From Lonsdalea britannica (GTDB taxonomy: Bacteria > Pseudomonadota > Gammaproteobacteria > Enterobacterales > Enterobacteriaceae): a stretch of DNA of 64,000 bases. Positions 51,698 to 60,603 of the stretch are shown here, in pieces (within the stretch, counting starts at the first letter, position 1; each line of letters starts with the position of its first letter). The translations under genes and the position numbers were made by a program. The stretch is taken from assembly GCF_002111595.1 (NCBI RefSeq), contig NZ_LUTN01000002.1:248001-312000 (forward strand), given 5' to 3'. The notes beneath the pieces were generated by a model. It searched no databases and was not told the origin of the DNA. It saw nothing but the letters and a program-made list of their open reading frames with translations.

Positions 51698-51731
51698 GTA
51701 CTAGTTAACTGGAACGTTATGGGTAAGTCAA
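51698..51731 (-). promoter_or_regulatory. trp promoter and TrpR operator
   Basis: On the minus strand: -35 TTGACT (51726-51731), 17-bp spacer, -10 TTAACT (51703-51708). The TrpR operator GTTCCAGTTAACTAGTAC (51698-51715) overlaps the -10, like the E. coli site with its CTAG half sites, one of which is altered here. Tryptophan-bound TrpR should repress the operon. Confidence 0.88.
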
Positions 51732-51859
51732 CCCGAAAACAAAATTAATTATGCGGGATGGATGGGAAACGGGGCGGATAAGGATGATTATCTTTCTTAC
51801 CTTTTTATGACTATTGATGGCATCATGCCGTCTGAACTTATCTTTGTCCGACGAGATGG

Positions 51860-52753
51860 ATGCACTGCGTGTCAGAAGAAACCTCCCTCCTTGCTTCATT
51901 CCCACTGTACGATCTGCACAGTCACACCAAGGCCTCTGACGGCGGACTCACACCCGCCGACCTGGTGCGCCGTGCGGTGGCGATGCGTGTTGGCGTGCTG
52001 GCCATCACCGACCATGACACCACCGCTGGCCTGAACGAAGCGCAAGAGACGATTCGGCTTGAATCGCTGCCGCTGCGACTGGTCGCTGGCGTTGAGGTGT
52101 CCACGCTGTGGGAAAATCATGAAATTCACATCGTCGGATTGGGTATCGACCCGCATCATCCCGCGATGGTGACGTTGCTTGCCGAGCAGGCGGACTACCG
52201 TCAGCAACGCGCGGAGCAAATTGCCGCCCGGCTGGAAAAGGCGCAGGTTTCCGGTGCGTTGGAAGGCGCCACCCGTCTGGCGGCCGGCGGGGTTATTACT
52301 CGCGGGCATTTTGCCCGTTATCTGGTCGAGCAAGGCAAAGCCACGGCGATTAACCAGGTGTTCAAACGCTATCTGGCGAAGGGTAAAACCGGCTATGTTC
52401 CGCCGCAGTGGTGTACAATAAAACAGGCCGTTGATGTGATTCACCAGTCCGGCGGCGTGGCGGTTATGGCTCATCCAGGCCGTTACCAGCTTAGCGCCAA
52501 GTGGTTAAAACGACTGCTGGCGCACTTTGCCGAATGTCAGGGCGATGCGATGGAAGTGGCGCAGTGTCAGCAGGCGCCCGATGAACGGACGCAGTTGGCG
52601 CGTTATGCGCAGGACTATCATTTGCTGGGATCACAGGGGTCGGATTTTCACTCTCCCTGCGCCTGGATAGAACTCGGGCGAAAACTGTGGTTGCCGGGCG
52701 GAGTGGAACCGGTTTGGGAACATCCGGCACTGAAAGACAGGCTGACGGCGTGA
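51860..52753 (+). CDS. rnm: 5'-3' exoribonuclease Rnm (RNase AM, YciV), PHP domain
   Basis: A 297-residue PHP-domain protein (E. coli 293). Metal-binding histidines are seen in YDLHSHTKASDG near residue 17, ITDHDTTAGL near 53, Glu/His in HEIHIVGLGID, MAHPGRY and the C-terminal QGSDFHSPCAW. The E. coli protein matures the 5' ends of 23S, 16S and 5S rRNA and degrades short RNAs. The start is either the ATG at 51860 or the GTG at 51869 (then MSEETSLLA). Divergent from trp, as in E. coli. Confidence 0.94.
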   Translation: MHCVSEETSLLASFPLYDLHSHTKASDGGLTPADLVRRAVAMRVGVLAITDHDTTAGLNEAQETIRLESLPLRLVAGVEVSTLWENHEIHIVGLGIDPHHPAMVTLLAEQADYRQQRAEQIAARLEKAQVSGALEGATRLAAGGVITRGHFARYLVEQGKATAINQVFKRYLAKGKTGYVPPQWCTIKQAVDVIHQSGGVAVMAHPGRYQLSAKWLKRLLAHFAECQGDAMEVAQCQQAPDERTQLARYAQDYHLLGSQGSDFHSPCAWIELGRKLWLPGGVEPVWEHPALKDRLTA

Positions 52754-52830
52754 GCGTCAGCCGCACGTGAAAACGCGGGCGCGGAGCGTCGCTGTCGCGA
52801 ATTTCGCGTTTTGAAGAGATGAGGTGGTAC

Positions 52831-53451
52831 ATGAGTCAATTTTTCTATATTCATCCCCAAAATCCGCAGGCGCGGTTGATCGCTCAGACGGTCGACGTCT
52901 TGCGTAAAGGTGGAGTGATAGTTTATCCGACCGACTCGGGCTATGCGTTGGGCTGCCAGTTGGAAGACAAATCGGCGATGGAGCGCATTTGCCGCATTCG
53001 TCATCTGGACAGCAATCACCATTTTACGTTGATGTGCCGCGACCTGTCTGAACTGTCCACCTATGCTCACGTGGACAATGCGGCGTTTCGACTCATCAAG
53101 AACAACACGCCGGGTAATTACACGTTTATTTTGAAGGGCACGAAAGAGGTTCCGCGCCGCCTGATGAATGAGAAGCGCAAAACTTTGGGCCTGCGCGTTC
53201 CGGCAAACCCGATTGCGCTGGAATTGCTGGCGGCAATGAACGAGCCGCTGATGTCCACGACGCTGATGTTACCGGGCAACGATTTCGCCGAATCCGATCC
53301 GGAAGAGATTCAGGATCACCTTGGTAAACAGGTCGACCTGATTATTCACGGCGGCTTCATCGGGCAGCAGCCTACAACGGTCATCGATCTCACCGGCGAT
53401 GCGCCGGAGGTGATTCGCGAAGGCACCGGCGATATTACCCCGTTTCTTTAA
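52831..53451 (+). CDS. yciO: YciO, YrdC/Sua5 family protein
   Basis: A 206-residue protein, the same length as in E. coli, with the YrdC-type RNA-binding and threonylcarbamoyl-AMP synthase fold. KGGVIVYPTDSGYALGCQ near residue 25 is the N-terminal signature, and LMSTTLMLPGND and TVIDLTGDAPEVIREGTGD are typical of YciO. E. coli YciO does not replace TsaC in tRNA t6A synthesis under normal conditions; its role is unclear. Start MSQFFYIHP at 52831, preceded by GAGG; same direction as rnm. Confidence 0.95.
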   Translation: MSQFFYIHPQNPQARLIAQTVDVLRKGGVIVYPTDSGYALGCQLEDKSAMERICRIRHLDSNHHFTLMCRDLSELSTYAHVDNAAFRLIKNNTPGNYTFILKGTKEVPRRLMNEKRKTLGLRVPANPIALELLAAMNEPLMSTTLMLPGNDFAESDPEEIQDHLGKQVDLIIHGGFIGQQPTTVIDLTGDAPEVIREGTGDITPFL

Positions 53452-53594
53452 CGCGCCTCACCTTGGTAACATTCAGCATACAAATGGCGCGAATGCAGTT
53501 ATAATCGCGCCGCAAAATTTCATGCGTGGGCGTTTTCAACGCTGGCGCATCTCTCCCCCCGACGCCTGTGAAGGCGACACTCAGAGGTTGCTCA

Positions 53595-54476
53595 ATGAGC
53601 GAAAAGCTACAAAAAGTACTGGCGCGCGCAGGACATGGTTCACGCCGGGAAATCGAAACAATGATTCAGGCAGGGCGCATTAGCGTCGACGGTAAAATCG
53701 CCACGTTGGGCGATCGCGTCGATGTCACCAAAGCGACCAAGGTCCGTATCGACGGTCATGTGGTGACGGTACGCGACACCGAAGAGACCGTATGCCGGGT
53801 CCTGATGTATTACAAACCCGAAGGGGAACTGTGTACGCGCAGCGATCCCGACGGCCGTCCGACGGTGTTTGATCGTCTTCCCAAAATGCAGGGCGCGCGC
53901 TGGGTGGCCGTCGGTCGACTGGACGTCAACACCTCTGGTCTGCTGCTGTTTACCACCGACGGTGAATTAGCGAACCGTTTGATGCACCCGAGTCGTGAAG
54001 TCGAGCGTGAATACGCCGTTCGTGTCTTTGGCACGGTGGATGACGATAAAATCAAACAGCTGAGTAAAGGCGTACAGCTGGATGATGGTCCCGCGTCGTT
54101 CCGCACCATCCGCTATCAGGGCGGTGAAGGAATGAACCAGTGGTACAACGTGACGCTAACCGAAGGGCGTAACCGCGAAGTGCGTCGTCTGTGGGAAGCC
54201 GTGGGCGTTCAGGTGAGCCGCCTGATCCGCGTACGTTACGGCGACATTCAACTGCCGAAGAGCCTGCCACGTGGCGGCTGGTCTGAAATGAAGTTGGAAG
54301 ACGTCAACTACCTGCGCGAATTGGTTCAGCTGCCGCCTGAAACCGTCAGCAAACTGCCGGTTGAACGTGAACGCCGTCGGATGAAGGCGCATCAGATCCG
54401 CCGTGCGGTAAAACGACACAGCCAGGTGAGTGCGGCGCCAAGCCGTCGTAACCCACCTTCCAAGCGCAACGGCTGA
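53595..54476 (+). CDS. rluB: 23S rRNA pseudouridine(2605) synthase
   Basis: A 293-residue RsuA-family enzyme (E. coli 291) that isomerises U2605 of 23S rRNA. An N-terminal S4 RNA-binding domain covers about residues 3-60 ([19 protein letters not shown]). The catalytic Asp110 is in [18 protein letters not shown]. The C-terminus is basic and disordered. I chose the ATG at 53595, with AGAGG eight bases upstream, since 23 more upstream codons have no homology. In E. coli btuR follows; here yciK does. Confidence 0.96.
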   Translation: MSEKLQKVLARAGHGSRREIETMIQAGRISVDGKIATLGDRVDVTKATKVRIDGHVVTVRDTEETVCRVLMYYKPEGELCTRSDPDGRPTVFDRLPKMQGARWVAVGRLDVNTSGLLLFTTDGELANRLMHPSREVEREYAVRVFGTVDDDKIKQLSKGVQLDDGPASFRTIRYQGGEGMNQWYNVTLTEGRNREVRRLWEAVGVQVSRLIRVRYGDIQLPKSLPRGGWSEMKLEDVNYLRELVQLPPETVSKLPVERERRRMKAHQIRRAVKRHSQVSAAPSRRNPPSKRNG

Positions 54477-54480
54477 TAGA

Positions 54481-54515
54481 AAACGGGATACCGAATTCGA
54501 TACGGTATCCCGTTT
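54481..54515 (+). terminator. Terminator after rluB
   Basis: A 13-bp stem AAACGGGATACCG / CGGTATCCCGTTT with a 9-nt loop, followed by TAGTTTCTTT. It starts 4 bp after the rluB stop and, since the arms end in A/T runs, could serve yciK from the other side too. Confidence 0.85.
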
Positions 54516-54566
54516 TAGTTTCTTTCGATCGCCTTCCTTTCTAACTGCGGCTTCAATCCCCCCGCG

Positions 54567-55327
54567 TTATTCCGCCGCGCCGGGTTTCCTTCTCGGTTGG
54601 GCATCAAAACTCATCCCTGTTTTGCGTCGGCTATCATCGCCCATCAGATATAAGTAGAGCGGCATGATATCCGCTGGCGTTTTCAGCTTTTCCGGATCTT
54701 CATCGGGAAAGGCCGTTGCCCGCATCGCCGTTCGCGTTCCGCCCGGATTGATGCAATTCACCCGCAGATTACGGTGGCGATACTCTTCGGCCAGCACCTG
54801 CATCATGCCCTCGGTAGCAAACTTCGAGACGGCGTAGGCGCCCCAGCCCGCGCGGCCTTCGCGTCCGACGCTGGAGCTGGTGAATACCAGCGAAGGGCTG
54901 GACGATTTGAGGAGCAGGGGAAGTAGCGCCTGCGTCAGCATAAAGGTGGCGTTGACGTTGACCTGCATCACCTGTTGCCAAATGTCGACGGACTGTTCCG
55001 TCATGGGGGCGATCTGCCCCAGCAGGCCGGCGTTGTGCAGGACGCCGTCCAGACGCGGCATCGCCTGACTTAGCGCTTCCGCTATCTGGTGGTACTGATC
55101 CGGCGTAGCGTCAGCATGTCACACGGGATCAGATAGCTGTGCGCGCCGCACTCTTCCTGGATCTGTCGCTCGACGGCGCGCAGTTTGCTCTCGGTACGGC
55201 CTAGCAGCACCAGTCGAGCCCCGAAGCGCGCATAGATCAGCGCGGCTTCGCGTCCGATACCGTCTCCTGCGCCGGTCACCAGAATAATGCGTTGTTTCAG
55301 CAGGTCGTTTTTCGGTTGATAGTGCAC
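54567..55327 (-). pseudogene. yciK: YciK short-chain dehydrogenase, one frameshift as read
   Basis: A short-chain dehydrogenase/reductase of unknown substrate. The first frame has MHYQPKNDLLKQRIILVTGA with the NAD(P)-binding TGxxxGIG (GAGDGIGREAALIYA) and is lost after PCDML, where one G appears to be missing at about 55112 (CTGACGCT for CTGGACGCT). The second frame has the NAG motif (LHNAGLLG), the catalytic Ser in FTSSSVG and YxxxK in YAVSKFATEG. One restored base gives 253 residues (E. coli 252). Active-site residues are intact. Divergent from sohB. Confidence 0.9.
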
Positions 55328-55647
55328 GTCAATGTCCTCTTACCGTCGTTAACTCAGACGCTGAACGAAAGGGGATTGCTGTCGGCCACGCGCGGCGGCC
55401 TGAATCCGATATCGATTTTGGAAGGTATAAATAGAGGGTTTATGCCTGAAACGATAGGCGTTTTCAATCAGACTGGCACGATTTCCGGGACGCGTGTTGG
55501 AAAAAACAGCGAAAGTGTGAATTTCGTTGCTGAGGCATCGCCATTACGTATGGCATACGCTACGTTATGACACTGATGTTAGGCAACCCAGGCAGGAGCG
55601 CTGACCGAGTTAGTTTCCTGCTCGTCACAGAACAAAAGGCGGTATTC

Positions 55648-56694
55648 GTGGAATTAGTGGCTTTATATGGATTATTTCTGGCAAAAACATTGACCGTCGT
55701 GGTCGCCATCGGTGCGCTGGTAGTGCTGACCGTCGGGCTGTCTCAGCGAAAACGTCAGCGGGGCGGAGAGTTGCAGGTTATCGATCTCGGCGAACAGTAT
55801 CGCGGCGTGCAGCAGGAGATGGAAAGCGCGGCATTGGGCGATGCGGAGCGCAAGGCGCTGGAGAAAAAGCATAAGAAAGAGGAAAAGGCCAAGGCTCGAT
55901 TGGAGAAGCAGCGCAGTCGACGCGGCGATGAGATCGAGGGTAAACCGAGCCTGTATGTACTCGATTTCAACGGAAGTATGGACGCCTCTGAAGTCAGTTC
56001 GCTTCGCGAAGAAATTTCCGCGGTCATGGCCGTGGCCCGCAAGAACGACGAAGTGTTGTTAAGACTCGAAAGCCCCGGTGGCGTAGTGCATGGCTACGGT
56101 CTGGCAGCCTCACAGCTACAGCGTTTGCGTGATAAAGGCATTCGTCTGACGGTGGCGGTCGATAAAGTCGCGGCCAGTGGGGGATATATGATGGCCTGCG
56201 TGGCGGATCGCATTGTAGCGGCGCCGTTCGCCATCGTCGGTTCTATCGGCGTCGTCGCGCAACTGCCTAACTTTAACCGGTTGCTCAAAAATAACGATAT
56301 CGATGTCGAGCTGCATACGGCAGGCGAATATAAACGGACCCTGACGCTGTTCGGCGAAAATACGGATGCCGGACGGGAGAAATTCCGCGAAGAGCTGGAT
56401 ATCACGCATCAGTTGTTCAAGTCTTTCGTCAGCGAAATGCGTCCTGGCTTGGATATTAATGCCGTGGCGACAGGTGAACACTGGTTCGGTACTCAGGCGA
56501 AAGCGCTGGGGCTGGTGGACGCAATTGGCACCAGCGACGATTTGCTGATTGCGGAGATGGATACGTACAACGTCCTGTCAGTACACTACACGCGCCGTAA
56601 ACGTCTGATGGATCGTTTCACCGGCAGCGCGGGGGCCACGCTGGAGCGCTTGATGCTGCGCTGGTGGCAAAAAGGGCAACAGCCTCTCCTGTAA
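55648..56694 (+). CDS. sohB: SohB, inner-membrane SppA-like protease
   Basis: A 348-residue S49 peptidase (E. coli 349). The start is GTG at 55648 (MELVALYGLFLAKTLTVVVA by homology), leading directly into a membrane helix at about residues 7-30; the upstream extension of the frame lacks homology. A charged Lys/Glu-rich stretch follows at about 60-100. The S49 core has DFNGSMDASEV, RLESPGGVVHGYG and the nucleophile Ser in VDKVAASGGYMMACVAD, with the Lys in the YKRTLTLFGENT region. The natural substrates are unknown. About 320 bp, without a gene, separate it from yciK. Confidence 0.95.
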   Translation: MELVALYGLFLAKTLTVVVAIGALVVLTVGLSQRKRQRGGELQVIDLGEQYRGVQQEMESAALGDAERKALEKKHKKEEKAKARLEKQRSRRGDEIEGKPSLYVLDFNGSMDASEVSSLREEISAVMAVARKNDEVLLRLESPGGVVHGYGLAASQLQRLRDKGIRLTVAVDKVAASGGYMMACVADRIVAAPFAIVGSIGVVAQLPNFNRLLKNNDIDVELHTAGEYKRTLTLFGENTDAGREKFREELDITHQLFKSFVSEMRPGLDINAVATGEHWFGTQAKALGLVDAIGTSDDLLIAEMDTYNVLSVHYTRRKRLMDRFTGSAGATLERLMLRWWQKGQQPLL

Positions 56695-56705
56695 CCTGCC
56701 GTATT

Positions 56706-56727
56706 TAGCCCGCTAAGAGGCGGGCTA
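56706..56727 (+). terminator. Probable terminator after sohB
   Basis: Stem TAGCCCGC / GCGGGCTA with a 6-nt loop, then TCCTTCCC, 11 bp after the sohB stop. Confidence 0.7.
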
Positions 56728-56792
56728 TCCTTCCCTATAGTGACGCTTTCCGAGGCCTCTGCGCCGACTCACCTGCCTTACCGTCGACGAGA

Positions 56793-57050
56793 CTAGTCCT
56801 TCAGGGTGTATTTCTCAGACAACTCATGCGCCAGATATTTGAACATATTGAATACGGCGGTGGTTTTGCGCGAAGGGAGCCCTTCGTCGTCAAGGAAATA
56901 GTCACCACGAAAAACCAATACGCCGTTTTTTTGCTCGACGTCGGTGGCTTCAATACCGTGCAAATAGTCATCGTGATTTTTAATGAGGGTATTGGCTTCA
57001 GCCAGCAAGGTGGCGCGATCGATGAGGGTCTTTTCTTTATTAGTGTGCAT
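56793..57050 (-). CDS. yciN: YciN family protein (DUF2498)
   Basis: An 85-residue protein (E. coli 83) beginning [20 protein letters not shown] with the conserved segment [19 protein letters not shown] and [13 protein letters not shown] [19 protein letters not shown]. Function unknown. The ATG at 57050 fits family starts; the frame continues 19 codons upstream. Convergent with sohB and divergent from topA, as in E. coli. Confidence 0.93.
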   Translation of the reverse strand: MHTNKEKTLIDRATLLAEANTLIKNHDDYLHGIEATDVEQKNGVLVFRGDYFLDDEGLPSRKTTAVFNMFKYLAHELSEKYTLKD

Positions 57051-57484
57051 AACGCCTGTGCTCCTGCGAATAAAATTCTGCGGCATTGTACTGCCTGACG
57101 CCTTCACACGGCAAATCGCCAGATTTTTATCTTACCCGTTTGAGGTCTTACGGGGGGATCGGTGGCGAAAACCGCCTTTACATGCTAATTAAGTTGCGTG
57201 GTCGCATTTATCAGGTAGAGTGTGGGATTTTCCAGAGTCAAGCAGAATAATTTATTTACGCCGTGGATGATAAACGTTATCTATGGTTACAATGCTGTAA
57301 ATGACTATTCCCACGGGATCATAGAGTTGCGACGGATCAGCGGTGCCAGCGAGCCCGTAAAGACAAGAACACAATGATGTTCCTCGCAGCCGAAAGCGAA
57401 TTGAGCTGGGGTGGTGACGGTTATCATCCCGTGTTGGTAAAGATTTCTTCTTTTCTTAAAGAATTCAGTAGGTAACAATAAATT
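57051..57484. other. Upstream region of topA
   Basis: About 430 bp between divergent yciN and topA. In E. coli topA has several supercoiling- and stress-responsive promoters here. A TACAAT at 57288-57293 is a possible -10, but no good -35 stands out. TAGGTAACA lies just before the topA ATG. No gene is seen. Confidence 0.5.
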
Positions 57485-60082
57485 ATGGGTAAAGCTCTCG
57501 TCATAGTTGAGTCCCCGGCAAAAGCCAAAACGATCAATAAGTATCTTGGCAATAACTATGTGGTTAAATCCAGCGTTGGTCATGTGCGTGACCTGCCGAC
57601 CAGCGGCTCTGCGAGTAAAAAGAGCGCGGATTCCTCACAGGGAAAAACCAAAAAAGCGCCTAAGAAGGACGAAAAGACCGCGTTGGTCAATCGTATGGGC
57701 GTCGATCCTTATCATGACTGGGCGGCAAATTACGAGATCCTGCCGGGCAAGGAAAAAGTCGTTGCCGAGCTGAAGACGCTGGCGGAAAACGCCGACCATG
57801 TTTATCTCGCAACCGACCTTGACCGCGAAGGGGAAGCCATTGCATGGCACCTGCGGGAAATTATTGGTGGAGATGAAACGCGCTTCAGCCGCGTCGTATT
57901 TAACGAAATTACCAAAAACGCGATCCAGCAGGCGTTCGAAAATCCGGGCGAACTGAACATCGACCGCGTCAACGCCCAACAGGCTCGTCGATTCATGGAC
58001 CGCGTCGTGGGTTACATGGTTTCGCCGTTGCTGTGGAAGAAGATCGCACGTGGTCTGTCCGCCGGACGCGTCCAGTCCGTCGCGGTGCGCTTAGTCGTAG
58101 ATCGTGAACGTGAAATCAAAGTGTTCGTGCCTGAAGAGTACTGGGAACTTCACGCGGACCTGCTGGCGTCAAGCGACGTTGCATTAAAAATGCAGGTCAC
58201 GCATCACAACGGCAAGCCTTTCAAACCGGTTAACAAAACGCAGACCCACGCGGCGGTTTCTCTGTTGGAGAAGGCCAGCTACGTGGTGTCCGACCGCGAA
58301 GATAAACCGACCAGCAGCAAACCCGGCGCACCTTTTATTACCTCCACGCTGCAACAGGCTGCGAGCACGCGTCTCAGCTTCGGCGTGAAAAAGACCATGA
58401 TGATGGCGCAGCGTCTGTATGAAGCGGGGCACATTACCTATATGCGTACCGACTCCACCAACCTGAGTCAGGATGCGCTGGAAATGGTTCGCGGCTTTAT
58501 CGGCGATGAGTTTGGTCAACGTTACCTGCCGGATGCGCCGAATCACTACAGCAGCAAAGAAAACTCTCAGGAAGCGCATGAAGCGATTCGTCCTTCCGAC
58601 GTCAACGTGCAATCCGAACAGTTAAAAGATATGGAGCCGGATGCGCAGAGGCTGTATCAGCTGATCTGGCGTCAGTTCGTCGCCTGTCAGATGACGCCGG
58701 CGCAGTACGATTCCACCACGCTGACGGTCAGCGCTGGCGACTACCAGCTGCGCGCCAAAGGCCGTACGCTGCGTTTCGACGGTTGGACCAAAGTCATGCC
58801 TGCGCTGCGCAAAAACGATGAAGATCGTTCTCTGCCTGCGGTGGAGGTGGGCGAAGCCCTGACGCTCGACAAACTGTTGCCGAGCCAGCATTTTACCAAG
58901 CCGCCTGCGCGTTACAGCGAAGCTTCTCTGGTGAAAGAGCTGGAAAAACGCGGGATCGGTCGCCCGTCTACCTATGCTTCCATCATTTCGACGATTCAGG
59001 ATCGTGGCTATGTTCGGGTAGAAAACCGTCGTTTCTACGCGGAAAAAATGGGCGAAATCGTCACTGACCGTCTGGAAGAGAACTTCCGTGAACTCATGAG
59101 CTATGACTTTACCGCGCGGATGGAAAGCAGCCTCGACCAGGTCGCCAACAATCAGGCGAAGTGGAAAGCCGTGCTGGACGAGTTCTTCGATGAATTCACC
59201 AAGCGTCTGGAAACGGCCGAGCTGGATCCGGATGCGGGCGGTATGAAGCCGAACCAGATGGTGCTGACCAGCATCGACTGCCCGACCTGTAGCCGTAAAA
59301 TGGGCATTCGCACCGCCAGCACCGGCGTGTTCCTGGGCTGTTCCGGCTATGCGCTGACGCCTAAAGAGCGCTGCAAAACGACGATTAACCTGATTCCGGA
59401 AGAGGAAGTGCTGAATATCCTCGAAGGGGATGAGGCGGAAGCGCATGCGCTGCGCGCGCGCCGTCGTTGCCCGAAATGCGGTACGGCGATGGACAGCTAC
59501 CTGATCGACAATCAGCGCAAGCTGCACGTGTGCGGTAACAACCCGTCTTGTGAAGGGTATGAAATCGAAACCGGCGAGTTCCGTCTGAAAGGCTACGACG
59601 GCCCGGTGGTTGAGTGCGACAAGTGCGGCGCGGAAATGCACCTGAAAATGGGGCGTTTCGGTAAATACATGGCGTGTACCAACGACGACTGCACCAACAC
59701 ACGTAAGATCCTGCGTAGTGGCGAAGTCGCTCCGCCGAAAGAAGATCCGGTACCGCTGCCTGAGCTGCCTTGTGAGAAGTCCGATGCTTATTTTGTGCTG
59801 CGAGACGGCGCCGCCGGTGTGTTCCTGGCCGCTAATACGTTCCCGAAATCGCGTGAAACGCGCGCGCCGCTGGTAGAAGAACTGCTGCGCTTCAAGGATC
59901 GGTTGCCGGAAAAACTGCGCTATCTGGCCGATGCGCCCGTCAACGACGGTGCGGGCAACAAAACGATGGTGCGTTACAGCCGTAAAACCAAACAGCAGTA
60001 CGTCTCGTCTGAAAAAGACGGTAAGGCGACCGGCTGGTCCGCATTCTATGTGGATGGCAAATGGGTTGAAACCAAGAAATAA
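57485..60082 (+). CDS. topA: DNA topoisomerase I
   Basis: An 865-residue type IA topoisomerase, the same length as in E. coli, which relaxes negative supercoils. The TOPRIM domain begins [20 protein letters not shown] and has the acidic [13 protein letters not shown]. The active-site Tyr319 is in [12 protein letters not shown]. Three C-terminal zinc ribbons are visible by cysteines in [17 protein letters not shown] and CDKCGAEM, followed by two ribbon-like domains without metal. Followed by a strong terminator; cysB, the usual next gene, is not there. Confidence 0.98.
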   Translation: MGKALVIVESPAKAKTINKYLGNNYVVKSSVGHVRDLPTSGSASKKSADSSQGKTKKAPKKDEKTALVNRMGVDPYHDWAANYEILPGKEKVVAELKTLAENADHVYLATDLDREGEAIAWHLREIIGGDETRFSRVVFNEITKNAIQQAFENPGELNIDRVNAQQARRFMDRVVGYMVSPLLWKKIARGLSAGRVQSVAVRLVVDREREIKVFVPEEYWELHADLLASSDVALKMQVTHHNGKPFKPVNKTQTHAAVSLLEKASYVVSDREDKPTSSKPGAPFITSTLQQAASTRLSFGVKKTMMMAQRLYEAGHITYMRTDSTNLSQDALEMVRGFIGDEFGQRYLPDAPNHYSSKENSQEAHEAIRPSDVNVQSEQLKDMEPDAQRLYQLIWRQFVACQMTPAQYDSTTLTVSAGDYQLRAKGRTLRFDGWTKVMPALRKNDEDRSLPAVEVGEALTLDKLLPSQHFTKPPARYSEASLVKELEKRGIGRPSTYASIISTIQDRGYVRVENRRFYAEKMGEIVTDRLEENFRELMSYDFTARMESSLDQVANNQAKWKAVLDEFFDEFTKRLETAELDPDAGGMKPNQMVLTSIDCPTCSRKMGIRTASTGVFLGCSGYALTPKERCKTTINLIPEEEVLNILEGDEAEAHALRARRRCPKCGTAMDSYLIDNQRKLHVCGNNPSCEGYEIETGEFRLKGYDGPVVECDKCGAEMHLKMGRFGKYMACTNDDCTNTRKILRSGEVAPPKEDPVPLPELPCEKSDAYFVLRDGAAGVFLAANTFPKSRETRAPLVEELLRFKDRLPEKLRYLADAPVNDGAGNKTMVRYSRKTKQQYVSSEKDGKATGWSAFYVDGKWVETKK

Positions 60083-60137
60083 TCTTCATCCCGACGGCGA
60101 GCGTAAAGCCGCTCCGTTCGACAGGTAAGATGATGAC

Positions 60138-60164
60138 AACGAGGCCGTTTTTGACGGCCTCGTT
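60138..60164 (+). terminator. Rho-independent terminator after topA
   Basis: Stem AACGAGGCCGT / ACGGCCTCGTT with a 5-nt loop, followed by TTTTTG. The arms are a perfect 11-bp match. It closes the conserved backbone before the effector locus. Confidence 0.95.
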
Positions 60165-60257
60165 TTTTTGTCGAACGATCATATAATCCGCGGCCATAGC
60201 GTGTTGCTGTATAGCAACGCCAACGTCGATCCCCGGCAAATGACATCGGGCGCGCCG

Positions 60258-60602
60258 TTAATCCGCGTGACGTTGAGCCTGAAGGGCGATCAGATGGTCG
60301 GCAATGACGCGAATGATCCAGAATGCCGTTTGCCCGACATCACTGTTCAAGCCCGACGTCAGACGATCCCCCGCAGTCCCCAGAAAGTCCGCCTCCAGTG
60401 AATCCACGAAGGCGTCGAAATCAAATACCCCCGCTCGCGGTTTATCTTTATGACTTAATACCTGATCTATCCGTGTCGACACCAGATGAATGGCCTTTTC
60501 GAATGCGCGTCGTTCGGCAGGCGACAGAGAGCCGCCTGGCGTGACATGGTCACGCCAACGGGCGGAAGAGTCGCAGGAAAAAGAGGGCGTTCTGTTATCC
60601 AT
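60258..60602 (-). CDS. Unknown 114-residue protein co-transcribed with hrpW
   Basis: I do not recognise this gene. It begins 1 bp after the hrpW stop (TGA-G-ATG), which implies one transcript and probable translational coupling. The product has a polar N-terminus with one cysteine, a central SPAERRAFEKAIHLVSTRID helix, an acidic stretch FDFDAFVDSLEADFLG and a hydrophobic helix near the C-terminus (TAFWIIRVIADHLIALQ). No signal peptide is present. Effector genes are often followed by their chaperone, and the small size and position would fit, but the protein is not clearly of the known class I chaperone type. A type III substrate or an unrelated cytosolic protein are alternatives. Confidence 0.7.
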   Translation of the reverse strand: MDNRTPSFSCDSSARWRDHVTPGGSLSPAERRAFEKAIHLVSTRIDQVLSHKDKPRAGVFDFDAFVDSLEADFLGTAGDRLTSGLNSDVGQTAFWIIRVIADHLIALQAQRHAD

Positions 60603-60603
60603 C

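Noticed and set aside
58622..59641. 339-codon open frame opposite topA
   Set aside because: Antisense shadow of topA without independent support.
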